From: CALEUX01 sp037439945
GTDB lineage: Bacteria > Bacteroidota > Bacteroidia > Bacteroidales > Marinilabiliaceae
Direction: 5' to 3'
NCBI GenBank assembly: GCA_037439945.1
Contig: JBBIVA010000077.1
Location: 1-17,992, forward strand
Length of the DNA stretch: 17,992 nucleotides
Positions 1 to 7,670 of the stretch are shown here, in pieces. The position numbers and the translations under genes were made by a program. Position 1 is the first letter of the stretch. Every line of letters begins with the position of its first letter. The notes below the pieces were generated by a model that saw only the letters and a program-made list of their open reading frames with translations, ran no database searches and was not told where the DNA came from.

Positions 1-62
1 AACTCTATGCTTTAAATTTTATAACAAAATTATTACATCGAACTCACGTTAATTAAATAGTT

Positions 63-962
63 TTATTTCCAAAGGAGTTTAGGATAAACGCCATTGGCAA
101 TCAAATTGTTGATATTTTCAATTACAATTGGCCGGTCCTCGCGGTAAGTTACACCAAACCAACGTGCATTGGTGTTAATAATTTTTGTTGAAGCTTTATT
201 TTCCTTTATTAACCTGTCGGCCATTGCATTAAAATAGAATTCTGACCTTAGTTCTGTTCCCTTTTCCTTTAAAAAGTCAGTAAATCCTGTTTCCAGGTGG
301 TTTATAAACGAAGGTTTAAATATCCAGAAATTCATAGAAACTGGAGCCTTGCCATTTAGTTCTTCTTTTTGATTCTCTTCGTAGAAGAAAATTTTACCAC
401 CTTCAAGGCCAATTTTAGTTCGCTCAACAACTTTTGTAAGATAGTTTTTATCATCGGTATTACATATCCCTCTTGAAACAGTTCCGTGGTCTGAAAGTGT
501 ATTTTCAAGAGCATAGCCAATCATGGCATACTCATAATCGGATTTGCTGTTTTCAATAAACTCAATAGCTTGTATATAAGCTTCTCTTCCATAAAAATCA
601 TCGGCATTAATTATTGCAAAAGGACCTTTAATTACGTACCTGGCCATAAGCATGGCATGCCCTGTGCCCCAGGGTTTTTCTCTGCCTTCGGGAACTGCAA
701 AGCCATTTGGTAATTTATTTAACTCCTGAAATACATATTCAGTCTCTATACGTCCGTTCAATCGGGGCTCAAACCTTTGGCGAAAATCTGAAGCAAATGA
801 CTCACGGATAACGAATACCACTTTCCCAAATCCTGCTTTTATGGCATCATAAATTGAGTAATCGATAATAGATTCTCCGCCGGGGCCCAATTCATCCATT
901 TGTTTAAGGCCTCCATAGCGGCTTCCCATGCCTGCTGCCAATATTAATAGTGTAGGTTTCAT
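63..962 (-). CDS. Sugar-phosphate nucleotidyltransferase family protein
   Basis: A 299-residue cytoplasmic protein of the NTP_transferase (GT-A-like) fold. It would transfer a nucleoside monophosphate from an NTP to a sugar 1-phosphate. The N terminus carries the signature LAAGMGSRYGGLKQ (residues 8-21), with the glycine-rich phosphate loop, the Arg and the Lys of the family. KPWGTGHAML (96-105) matches the base/sugar-binding segment, and NADDFYG (119-125) supplies the metal-binding Asp. The ATG lies at 960-962. The amidase gene ends 78 nt upstream on the same strand and no convincing promoter lies between, so the two are probably co-transcribed. The substrate cannot be read from the sequence. 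The amidase neighbour makes an amino-sugar (MurU-like) role conceivable, but the protein is longer than MurU. Family confident, substrate unknown. Confidence 0.88.
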   Translation of the reverse strand: MKPTLLILAAGMGSRYGGLKQMDELGPGGESIIDYSIYDAIKAGFGKVVFVIRESFASDFRQRFEPRLNGRIETEYVFQELNKLPNGFAVPEGREKPWGTGHAMLMARYVIKGPFAIINADDFYGREAYIQAIEFIENSKSDYEYAMIGYALENTLSDHGTVSRGICNTDDKNYLTKVVERTKIGLEGGKIFFYEENQKEELNGKAPVSMNFWIFKPSFINHLETGFTDFLKEKGTELRSEFYFNAMADRLIKENKASTKIINTNARWFGVTYREDRPIVIENINNLIANGVYPKLLWK

Positions 963-1040
963 TTTATATTTTGTTTAAATGTTAAGTAGTTAAAAATGAT
1001 ATATTTATTTAATTTGAGTTTATAAAATTAATTAAACATT

Positions 1041-2015
1041 TTATTTCTGTTTTTTATAATCTGAGGTTATTCCATCAGTTAACCAGTTGGCGAGTGCCTG
1101 CCTGTTGGACTCTGGCAGGAACCGTTGCTGGTCCCTGAAATTGCGTATATTACCTAGTTCAATAAACACCGCGGTTGGTCTTGTGTTTTTCAGCATAAAT
1201 AAATTTCTGCTTGAAACAGTACCTGAAAAACCTCTTTGTGGTTGGTGTTTTTTGTAGTTTAACTCAAATGTATTCCTAAGATTTTCAGCAAGTTCTTCAC
1301 CTTTCCTGTTTCCCTCATTATAGTAAAAGAAAACATCCACCTGTTTTTTCTTGCTTCGGCTGTCAAGATGTATTTCAATACAACGCTGGTATAATGATTG
1401 TTCACTGCGGCTATAAAGGTTTATGGCATCTGTTCGTTGCTTTAGTCTCTGAATCTGGTTTAACGGTATGGGCTGGTCCAATACGGTTTCATCGGTATCG
1501 GGGGTTAAAAATATACCTGGCCTTATACCGTCATCATTATCTTTCACTATTAAATATACTTTTGCCCCCTTTATCATTAAATTACGAGCCAACCGTAATG
1601 TTATATCATAGGCATATTCATCTTCGTAAAGTCTTAGCTCACCATAATGACCAATTGCTCCAGGGTCGGGTCCGCCATGGCCGCTTACAAGGTAAAATAC
1701 AGCACCTTTCAATTCCTCATCGCTTAATTTCATCTCCTGGAAATCTTTTCCAAAAACCGGTTCAATCCATTTGCTGTCGCTTTTTGGGAGTTCATACCAA
1801 TGGTGTGTAAATAATCCCCCATCTTTTGAAAATTTACCCTGATTTAGTGATTTGAATTTATCCAAATGTTTGTCGGGGCTTAGATTATGTCTTTTTAAAA
1901 AGGCCATAACCCCTTCACCTGGATTTGGTTTAACCCTTAAATTTTCAGCCGTTGATTGGGAATGGATATAAATAGTTAAATGAAGGGACAGAAATATAGA
2001 AGTGAACAGGTGCAT
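1041..2015 (-). CDS. Secreted N-acetylmuramoyl-L-alanine amidase (Amidase_3 family)
   Basis: A predicted periplasmic zinc amidase that cleaves the MurNAc-L-alanine bond of peptidoglycan. A hydrophobic signal segment covers about the first 20 residues. Residues 25-80 form a short N-terminal region that may be a divergent LysM-like module. The Amidase_3 core follows, with the ligands in family order: SGHGGPDPGA (H114), YEDEY (E132 or E134), IEIHLDS (H217) and FIELGN (E287, the probable catalytic Glu); numbering is from the TTG-initiated form. The first possible start is a TTG at 2016-2018, but the next codon is an ATG (2013-2015), which I prefer. A TAnnTTTG promoter lies about 20 nt upstream. 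The nucleotidyltransferase gene follows after 78 nt. All four key residues are present, so it looks active. Its precise cellular task (daughter-cell separation or recycling) is not determined. Confidence 0.87.
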   Translation of the reverse strand: MHLFTSIFLSLHLTIYIHSQSTAENLRVKPNPGEGVMAFLKRHNLSPDKHLDKFKSLNQGKFSKDGGLFTHHWYELPKSDSKWIEPVFGKDFQEMKLSDEELKGAVFYLVSGHGGPDPGAIGHYGELRLYEDEYAYDITLRLARNLMIKGAKVYLIVKDNDDGIRPGIFLTPDTDETVLDQPIPLNQIQRLKQRTDAINLYSRSEQSLYQRCIEIHLDSRSKKKQVDVFFYYNEGNRKGEELAENLRNTFELNYKKHQPQRGFSGTVSSRNLFMLKNTRPTAVFIELGNIRNFRDQQRFLPESNRQALANWLTDGITSDYKKQK

Positions 2016-2035
2016 CAAAAAAAAGTTTGTTACGG

Positions 2036-2043
2036 CAAAAATA
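2036..2043 (-). promoter_or_regulatory. Bacteroidetes -7 promoter motif before the amidase gene
   Basis: On the minus strand this reads TATTTTTG, an exact match to the Bacteroidetes sigma factor -7 consensus TAnnTTTG. It sits about 20 nt before the amidase ATG. A TTTG at 2069-2072 could serve as the -33 element, although the spacing is a few bases longer than the usual 19-21. It would drive the amidase-nucleotidyltransferase unit separately from the upstream kinase gene. Confidence 0.5.
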
Positions 2044-2128
2044 AAGTTTTATGGATTATTATTAATATCAAACAATAAAAAAACCTTATGGTGCCTGCCA
2101 GTTTATTTTTTTTAGAAAAATATGAAAT

Positions 2129-3988
2129 TTATTTAATTGGTAATAAAAATCCGAACATTGATCCTTTACCTTTTTTACTTTTTACAAATATTATCCCCCC
2201 AAGCAATTCCACAAGTGATTTGGATATATTGAGCCCCAGTCCAACGCCTCCATGGTGGCTCATAAATTTTGAATCAACTGATCTGAACCTGTCAAAAACA
2301 AGCGAAGTTTGTTCTGTTTCAATTCCTACACCGGTATCTTTAACATATATAACCAGGTATTCATTACCTTGTATGTCCGGAATGTTTAATTTTTCCCTGA
2401 AGTTCTTAATGTGGTCATAACCAAGTGTTATTTGTCCATTTTCAGTATATTTTGCAGCATTATTAATAAAATTCAACATAATTTGAGAAATCCTGAAATC
2501 ATCTGTATTTATAAACCTGAATTTGGGATTGGTTTTCATATCCACCAAAATGTGTGACTTTCCTTTTACCCTTAAAATTGAATGGGTTTGTGTATTTAAA
2601 GTATTGAATAGTTCTTCCAAATCAACCTGTATGTTGTTTACAACTAATGCATTGGCGTCTATTAATGATATATCTAACAGGTCATTGACCAGTTGTGCTA
2701 ATAATTCAGAGTTTTTGTAAATAACATCAACATATTCGCTTAAAGTATTATCATTGAGTTCAACTTTAACCAGTTCAGAAAATCCACATATTGCATTTAA
2801 CGGTGTACGTAGCTCATGCGATACATTAGCCAGAAAAGCTCCTTTAAGCCTGTCTGATTCGAAGGCTCTTTCCATAGCCTTTTTTAGCAGTTGTTTAGAT
2901 CTTATTTGTAATTTGTTATATCTTATAAGTAGTAAAATTAAAAAAACCAAAAAACCAATAACCAGTATATTGCCAATTAAATAATTTTGATATTTTAAAA
3001 ATAATGGTTCCGGTTTATTTACCAAAACAGTACCAACGGGGACTAAATCAGGATTTAAATTATATTTCTCAAGTTTTGAGTAATCGTAAATTCCCTGGAT
3101 TGGAGGAATGTTTAAACGCTCTCCAATTGGGATTTTTTTTAATCTTTTCTCTGCAATTTCACCGCATAGTTTTCCATGGTCAACTCCGCCTATAAACATT
3201 CCGCCCGTTGGCCCTTCAATATCAATAATGTAACTCGAAAAAACCGGGACCCTTGCTGATTGAAATATTTTACGGGCCATTACCATGTGGTCAACAGGTT
3301 TGCCCCCGCCATCAACACTAATTCCCTGATAAAATATAACTGCGTTATCAGTTATTTTACCCATTACTGCTTCTATGTTATCAGGGTAAACCGAATCAAC
3401 AATTTCCAATTCATAATTTGGTTTGTTTTTGAGAAGTTTTTGGGCATTTGACTGATAAACCTTGCCGGTATTGGTTTTGTCAATAAACAAATATATTTTC
3501 GAGAAATCGGGGTATAATTGCTTAATAACATCAAACGAAGCAACAAACATATCTATTTCAACAACTCCATACAGGTTAAACCTGTTAATTGGGTAATCGC
3601 CGGGGTTTGATATTCCGCTGAAAATAACCGGAATATTCCTGAATAAACTAATGTCTTTGTATTTTAAAACCAGGTCAAGTGCTGAATTATCCGAGGCAAT
3701 TATTAAATCTATTTTAGTTTGCCGGTATTTATTTTTTAAATACGGAATAAACCATTTCTCAACATCTTGGGGTAAATATCTTTTGGTATCCATGTATTCA
3801 GAGTATATTAAAAAAGAGTCACGTTTGTTAAAATGGTCCATTAACCCTTTTGTTACTTCATCAGTCCATGAATATCCTGTGTTATAAGAGTTTATGTATA
3901 ATATGCTAAATTTATGGCTATGGTGTTCAAATGGTTTACCCGCTGTTAAAAAAACAAATAATAATATCATGGAAAGGGTCCACTTCAT
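2129..3988 (-). CDS. Membrane sensor histidine kinase with periplasmic ABC-substrate-binding-type domain
   Basis: A 619-residue two-component sensor. Residues 1-17 are a signal peptide. Residues about 26-300 resemble the ABC_sub_bind (PF04392) sensor domain; the stretch ILYINSYNTGYSWTD and the following YMDTKRY are typical of it. A single transmembrane helix spans about 337-355. The cytoplasmic part has a HisKA domain with VSHELRTPLNA (phosphoacceptor H391) and a HATPase_c domain with N-box NFINNAAKYTENG (N506/N510), G1 box DTGVGIE (551-557), F-box FDRFRS and G2 box GVGLGLNISKSL (581-592). No receiver, PAS or HAMP domain is visible, so it should phosphorylate a separate response regulator, which is not encoded here. 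All catalytic boxes are intact. The ligand is unknown; a small molecule bound in the periplasm is the family expectation. The divergent T9SS gene across a 660-bp gap is a possible but unproven target. Confidence 0.9.
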   Translation of the reverse strand: MKWTLSMILLFVFLTAGKPFEHHSHKFSILYINSYNTGYSWTDEVTKGLMDHFNKRDSFLIYSEYMDTKRYLPQDVEKWFIPYLKNKYRQTKIDLIIASDNSALDLVLKYKDISLFRNIPVIFSGISNPGDYPINRFNLYGVVEIDMFVASFDVIKQLYPDFSKIYLFIDKTNTGKVYQSNAQKLLKNKPNYELEIVDSVYPDNIEAVMGKITDNAVIFYQGISVDGGGKPVDHMVMARKIFQSARVPVFSSYIIDIEGPTGGMFIGGVDHGKLCGEIAEKRLKKIPIGERLNIPPIQGIYDYSKLEKYNLNPDLVPVGTVLVNKPEPLFLKYQNYLIGNILVIGFLVFLILLLIRYNKLQIRSKQLLKKAMERAFESDRLKGAFLANVSHELRTPLNAICGFSELVKVELNDNTLSEYVDVIYKNSELLAQLVNDLLDISLIDANALVVNNIQVDLEELFNTLNTQTHSILRVKGKSHILVDMKTNPKFRFINTDDFRISQIMLNFINNAAKYTENGQITLGYDHIKNFREKLNIPDIQGNEYLVIYVKDTGVGIETEQTSLVFDRFRSVDSKFMSHHGGVGLGLNISKSLVELLGGIIFVKSKKGKGSMFGFLLPIK

Positions 3989-4080
3989 AATTAATTATCT
4001 TTGAAACAACAAAATAATTAAAATTTTCAATATGTTAATAACGAATATATAAATTTGCTTTATTAGTGAAATTCATGATT

Positions 4081-4115
4081 AAAGTACATAATTTTTTAAT
4101 GATTACATGCACTTT
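4081..4115. repeat. Imperfect inverted repeat, 9-bp arms
   Basis: AAAGTACAT (4081-4089) and ATGCACTTT (4107-4115) are complementary at 8 of 9 positions, with a 17-nt AT-rich spacer. It lies 4 nt left of a perfect palindrome. The pair could be operator sites or transcript hairpins in the divergent promoter region. Confidence 0.45.
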
Positions 4116-4119
4116 ATCG

Positions 4120-4143
4120 ATTACGCATTTTAAAATGCGTAAT
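4120..4143. repeat. Perfect 24-bp palindrome in the divergent promoter region
   Basis: The half-site ATTACGCATTTT (4120-4131) is followed immediately by its exact reverse complement (4132-4143), with no spacer. The absence of a loop suits binding of a dimeric regulator better than a terminator, and no T-tract follows on either strand. It lies about 130 bp from the kinase start and 500 bp from the T9SS gene start. Its function is inferred only from the symmetry. Confidence 0.6.
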
Positions 4144-4586
4144 TTGGGATTAATAAACTCAATATGACGACGGATTACAATTAGTACCTTATACGTTCCA
4201 TTGAATACCCGGGTGCATTAATTATTAAATATACAGGCCTATTTAAATAATTGAGTATTAATTTTTAAGAACAAGCCCTTAACTGCCAAGCCAATTTTAA
4301 AACTAAAAAAATACTTTAAAACCCTACAGTTATAGTTTTAATTAAAGGGATTCAAAAATAAACCGTAACATAGTATTGAAAAATCTCGTTTAAATTAAAA
4401 TAATTATCTGTTTATGTTAAAAAATGTTGGAGTATTCAACTCTTTAATATATTTTTAGATAAGTTTTTTACAATGTGGCATTCAATTTTTTATGATAATT
4501 TTTTCGCCCTAATTATAACTTTAAATTATTAAAAACTTAAAGTATAATTAAACCAAAAAGTGGTTTATTTACGAAATTCAAAGTTT

Positions 4587-4594
4587 TAAGTTTG
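4587..4594 (+). promoter_or_regulatory. Bacteroidetes -7 promoter motif before the T9SS cargo gene
   Basis: TAAGTTTG matches TAnnTTTG exactly and lies 56 nt before the ATG at 4651. No clear TTG is seen at the -33 position, so this is a moderate call. It would give a leader of about 50 nt. Confidence 0.4.
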
Positions 4595-4650
4595 TACCTG
4601 TTCATTATCTAACCCAAAGTCAAATTAAATAATTCTCTAAACCTGAATTT

Positions 4651-6762
4651 ATGAAACAAATTTTACTTATTAAAAATTACTTAGTAGCTTTTTTGGCTAT
4701 TGTGGTGTTTGGTTTTACCGGTGTTGCCCAATATACCGTTAATTTTGAAGGCACAGGTGAAACAAAAACTGCGTATGCCAGCGCAACTGTAACTTTATCA
4801 GGTATTCAATGGAATATGACTGAAGTACTGATTGGTACCACCGGAAGTGACTGGAAAAACGGGGCAAGATCTGCAAGGTTACGTGGCTATGGAACTTCTT
4901 CAATGACTATGCTGCAAAACAAAGCTAATGGCATTGGTAACATATCATTTAAATACCGTCGATTTGGAACGTCAGCGCAGGTTAACTGGAAAGTTGAAGG
5001 GAGTATAAATGATGGAGCTGATTGGATACAAATTGGGCAAGCGTTTACTGCTCCTGCATCAGATGTTGTACAAACTTTTAGTGAAACCATAAATATTCCA
5101 GGCAATGTTAGGGTTAGAATAAAAAGGGCTACCGAAACTGGAACTTCGGACAATCAATTAAATATCGATGATATTATAATAACTGATTATGTTGCAACAT
5201 CATCTATCTCTAACTTAAATCTCTCTTCCACTTCAATTCAAACGGGTCAGACACTTACTGTAACCTGGGCTTCGGTAGGTGTTACAGCAGTAAAAGTTCT
5301 TGTTCAAATGCCGGGCTCCGGTGAATGGGAAGATATTGGGATAACTGCCCCTGCAGCACCTGGAACACTCGATATCCCCGTTCCAACAGGAGCATCTGAA
5401 GGAACTTATAAATTACGTATAGTAGATGCTTCCAATCCTTTAGTATTTGCTGAAAGCCAATCCTTTACAATTACTGATGTACATTTTGCAGGATTGTATC
5501 CGAATTATCCTTCTTTTCCTTCAAATGGAGAAACCAATGTAGCAATTGATTTGTTCAAGGTATTCGATTGGGATAATGAAGGCATTCTGGTTTACCGGTC
5601 ATTAGCCCTAATCGTTGAAGAGAGAGTAAAAGCTGGTACAGGTAGTATAAAGGTTTATAAAACAGCAGGGTCGGTATTGGTTTATACTATTAATGTAAAT
5701 AGTCCCGCGGTTACATTCAACGATAATGGTGTTGTAATTATTAATATTGGAGCAAATCTGTTGCCCAATACAGGTTATTATGTTACAATTGATAATGGGG
5801 CCATTGTTGATTATGCTTCAACACCAAACTCATTTGATGGTAATTATGTTTGGGCATTTACAACCGGAAGCAATGATTCACACATGCCTATTGCCGGAAT
5901 TCGTCAACCAGTTAATTTAAATGTTTCCGATGATTCTCCTTTTATGGGTAATTATGTAATTACAGGAGGGGTTGTTACTTACGAACGTTCAAATGGTTTT
6001 TATATTCAGGATGGGGTGAATCCATGGAGCGGTATTTTTATTCGCAACACAGCAATGCTTAATTCAGTTCAGCCGGGTGATGTAATAATTCTTGTGGGTA
6101 AAGTAGGCTCATTTGAAAACCTCACACAAATTGAAAATGTCCTGTATTGGCAAAAAACTGGTGCATTACCAATACCCGGGCCGGTAAATTCTGATTTGAC
6201 TTTTGATAAGTGGAATAGTGAGCAGTGGGAAAGTATGTTGGTTAAGGTTGAAAATATACAGTTTTTTGCATGGGTTACACCTACTAATGAATTGACTGAC
6301 AAAAAGATTGTTGTTACTAACGGTGCCAAACATGGTGTAATAGGTGATTTGCTTTATAATGGATTTGTAGGAGAAGCAGGTGGGTTAAAGGTCCTGAATG
6401 TTGGTCCTGAATTTGATAAAATTGTGGGTGTTATGAACAACAACCAGGGGCAATATAACCTAGCGCCCCGTGATGCAAACGATATATTTACAAAAGTAAG
6501 TAATGTTGCCCTTACAAGATCATCAGGTGTAGTTGTATATCCAAATCCTGCTGTTGATGAATTAAAGGTTAAAAATGATGGAAGTGTTGTGAAAGTTGAA
6601 GTTTTAAACCTGGCCGGGCAGGTAGTTGAAACTGGTAATAAGAGCTCGGTATTTGGTGAAGATATAGTTATACCATTGGCACGCCGTGAAACCGGAATTT
6701 ATATTGTTAAAATAACAACCAACACAGGTGAGGTAAAACTCTCAAAAATTGTAAAAAGATAA
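4651..6762 (+). CDS. Secreted multidomain protein with T9SS type A sorting domain
   Basis: A 703-residue exported protein. A signal peptide covers residues 1-27, ending FGFTGVAQ. Residues about 28-180 are a beta-rich, jelly-roll-like module. Residues about 185-275 look like an Ig-like domain (TGQTLTVTW, GTYKLRIVDAS). Residues about 277-412 resemble an SbsA-type Ig-like (Big_5) domain, with LPNTGYYVTIDNGAIVDY and the closing YVWAFTT. Residues about 416-615 resemble an OB-fold nuclease-associated or DUF5689-like domain (ITGGVVTY, GFYIQDGVNPWSGIFI, GDVIILVGKV). The C terminus (630-703) is a type A T9SS sorting domain, with YPNPAVDELKV, GIYIVKI and the final KLSKIVKR. T9SS cargo with this domain crosses the outer membrane and is usually anchored or released after removal of the C-terminal domain. 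No catalytic site is recognised, so an adhesin or binding role is possible. The gene is monocistronic and ends at a strong terminator. Confidence 0.85.
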   Translation: MKQILLIKNYLVAFLAIVVFGFTGVAQYTVNFEGTGETKTAYASATVTLSGIQWNMTEVLIGTTGSDWKNGARSARLRGYGTSSMTMLQNKANGIGNISFKYRRFGTSAQVNWKVEGSINDGADWIQIGQAFTAPASDVVQTFSETINIPGNVRVRIKRATETGTSDNQLNIDDIIITDYVATSSISNLNLSSTSIQTGQTLTVTWASVGVTAVKVLVQMPGSGEWEDIGITAPAAPGTLDIPVPTGASEGTYKLRIVDASNPLVFAESQSFTITDVHFAGLYPNYPSFPSNGETNVAIDLFKVFDWDNEGILVYRSLALIVEERVKAGTGSIKVYKTAGSVLVYTINVNSPAVTFNDNGVVIINIGANLLPNTGYYVTIDNGAIVDYASTPNSFDGNYVWAFTTGSNDSHMPIAGIRQPVNLNVSDDSPFMGNYVITGGVVTYERSNGFYIQDGVNPWSGIFIRNTAMLNSVQPGDVIILVGKVGSFENLTQIENVLYWQKTGALPIPGPVNSDLTFDKWNSEQWESMLVKVENIQFFAWVTPTNELTDKKIVVTNGAKHGVIGDLLYNGFVGEAGGLKVLNVGPEFDKIVGVMNNNQGQYNLAPRDANDIFTKVSNVALTRSSGVVVYPNPAVDELKVKNDGSVVKVEVLNLAGQVVETGNKSSVFGEDIVIPLARRETGIYIVKITTNTGEVKLSKIVKR

Positions 6763-6781
6763 AATTTTCAAAATTCAATAT

Positions 6782-6820
6782 AAGAGGCTGTCCAAAAAGG
6801 GCAGTCTCTTTTTATTTTAA
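6782..6820 (+). terminator. Rho-independent terminator after the T9SS cargo gene
   Basis: AGAGGCTGTCC (6783-6793) pairs with GGGCAGTCTCT (6799-6809) across an AAAAA loop. This 11-bp stem includes two G:U wobbles and is extended by A6782-T6810. A T-rich tail follows (TTTTTATTTT). The wobbles and the tail make it a terminator for the rightward transcript. It lies 20 nt after the stop codon. Confidence 0.9.
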
Positions 6821-6880
6821 TACGGAAATAATCTTTTGATTTGAAACAGTTGGTTTGGTATTTTTTATAATATAAACAGC

Positions 6881-7066
6881 TTATTTTTTACGTGCTTCCC
6901 GGTCCTGGGATGTTGCACATGTTATACCCCTTTTTACCATTTCCTTGTTTCCCCCGATATGAATATTGGGGAATTTTCCGTTTTTTTTGAAAAGGATTTT
7001 TATTGACATTAAAAATGCCACAAAACCCATTAAACAAATCGATAACAAAAACACTTTAATGAACAT
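6881..7066 (-). CDS. Small single-pass membrane protein, function unknown
   Basis: About 61 residues from the ATG at 7064-7066. An upstream in-frame ATG at 7121-7123 would add 19 residues that look like translated AT-rich DNA, so I prefer the internal start. A hydrophobic helix (MFIKVFLLSICLMGFVAFLM) is followed by a lysine-rich stop-transfer segment (KILFKKNGK). The soluble tail contains NIHIGGNKEMVKRGITCATS and ends QDREARKK, with a single Cys. The tail reads like a conserved motif rather than random sequence, and it resembles small 'membrane or secreted' proteins of Bacteroidetes that I recall only loosely. It stands alone, converging on the T9SS cargo gene. No function can be assigned. 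Confidence 0.6.
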   Translation of the reverse strand: MFIKVFLLSICLMGFVAFLMSIKILFKKNGKFPNIHIGGNKEMVKRGITCATSQDREARKK

Positions 7067-7670
7067 TTTTAAATTATTTAGAATTCTGAAAGAAGAAATC
7101 GATTTCTTATAACAACAAACCATATAATAAACTGTTTAAATTTTAATCCCGAATTTGGAAAAACAGTTTTAGGTTATTTTTTAATCAATAATTTGAGCAT
7201 GATTGATATTAAATCAAATAGCAAAAGTCGCACAAACCCGAACAAAATTTACTGCTAATTAATAAAGGTTAACCAGAGATTAAAAACCTGACAGCAAAGG
7301 TAATATTTTGAATTAGGGCTAATATTGTTTTACAAAACTATTATTGTTTTATCTTAAGCACCCTTATTAAAATGGAAGTTTTTAATTTGTAATGTAGTGA
7401 TATGTAAAGGAAGTTGAAAATTTAAAACGAATACTTTGATGGTTTAAATATCAATTCAATATATTTATTGCCTTTAACCTAACCGTCTTCCATTTACCTT
7501 CAACTTTTGCTGTTTGCATTGTTGATATTAAATTTAAAATGATGTACCAGGTTTAATAGGGGTTTAATTGGTTAAAATTAACAGCCTTATAAAATAAGTG
7601 GAGCAGTATTATAGATTTAACTCCAACTTTTAAAAGGGGTATTTTAGTTCAATGGTTTTTATAATTTTGC
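7067..7670. other. Intergenic region between small membrane protein and E1 gene
   Basis: About 600 bp with no credible coding sequence. It contains a 12-nt direct repeat TTGATATTAAAT (7203-7214 and 7522-7533), probably chance in AT-rich DNA, and a promoter-like motif at 7662-7669. Otherwise I see nothing in it. Confidence 0.5.
7662..7669 (+). promoter_or_regulatory. Bacteroidetes -7 motif abutting the E1 start codon
   Basis: TAATTTTG matches TAnnTTTG and ends 1 nt before the ATG at 7671. If used, transcription would start at or just after that ATG. Translation would then begin leaderless or at the in-frame ATG at 7698 or 7707. No good -33 TTG is seen, so the match may be chance. Confidence 0.3.

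Larger units (their letters stand above)
3989..4650. other. Divergent intergenic region (660 bp), very AT-rich
   Basis: No credible gene lies here. It separates the leftward kinase gene from the rightward T9SS cargo gene, so it must carry both promoters. It holds two adjacent dyads (4081-4115 and 4120-4143) and a TAAGTTTG motif at 4587-4594, listed separately. I saw nothing else beyond A/T tracts. Confidence 0.6.

Noticed and set aside
1394..1810. 138-codon rightward open frame
   Set aside because: It lies wholly antisense to the amidase, whose four catalytic motifs are intact; no features of its own.
2088..2420. 110-codon rightward open frame
   Set aside because: Mostly antisense to the histidine kinase ATPase domain, low-complexity Pro/Ser/Leu composition, no features.
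7203..7533. 12-nt direct repeat TTGATATTAAAT
   Set aside because: Two copies 300 bp apart in very AT-rich DNA; no further copies or flanking symmetry seen, so chance is the simplest explanation.
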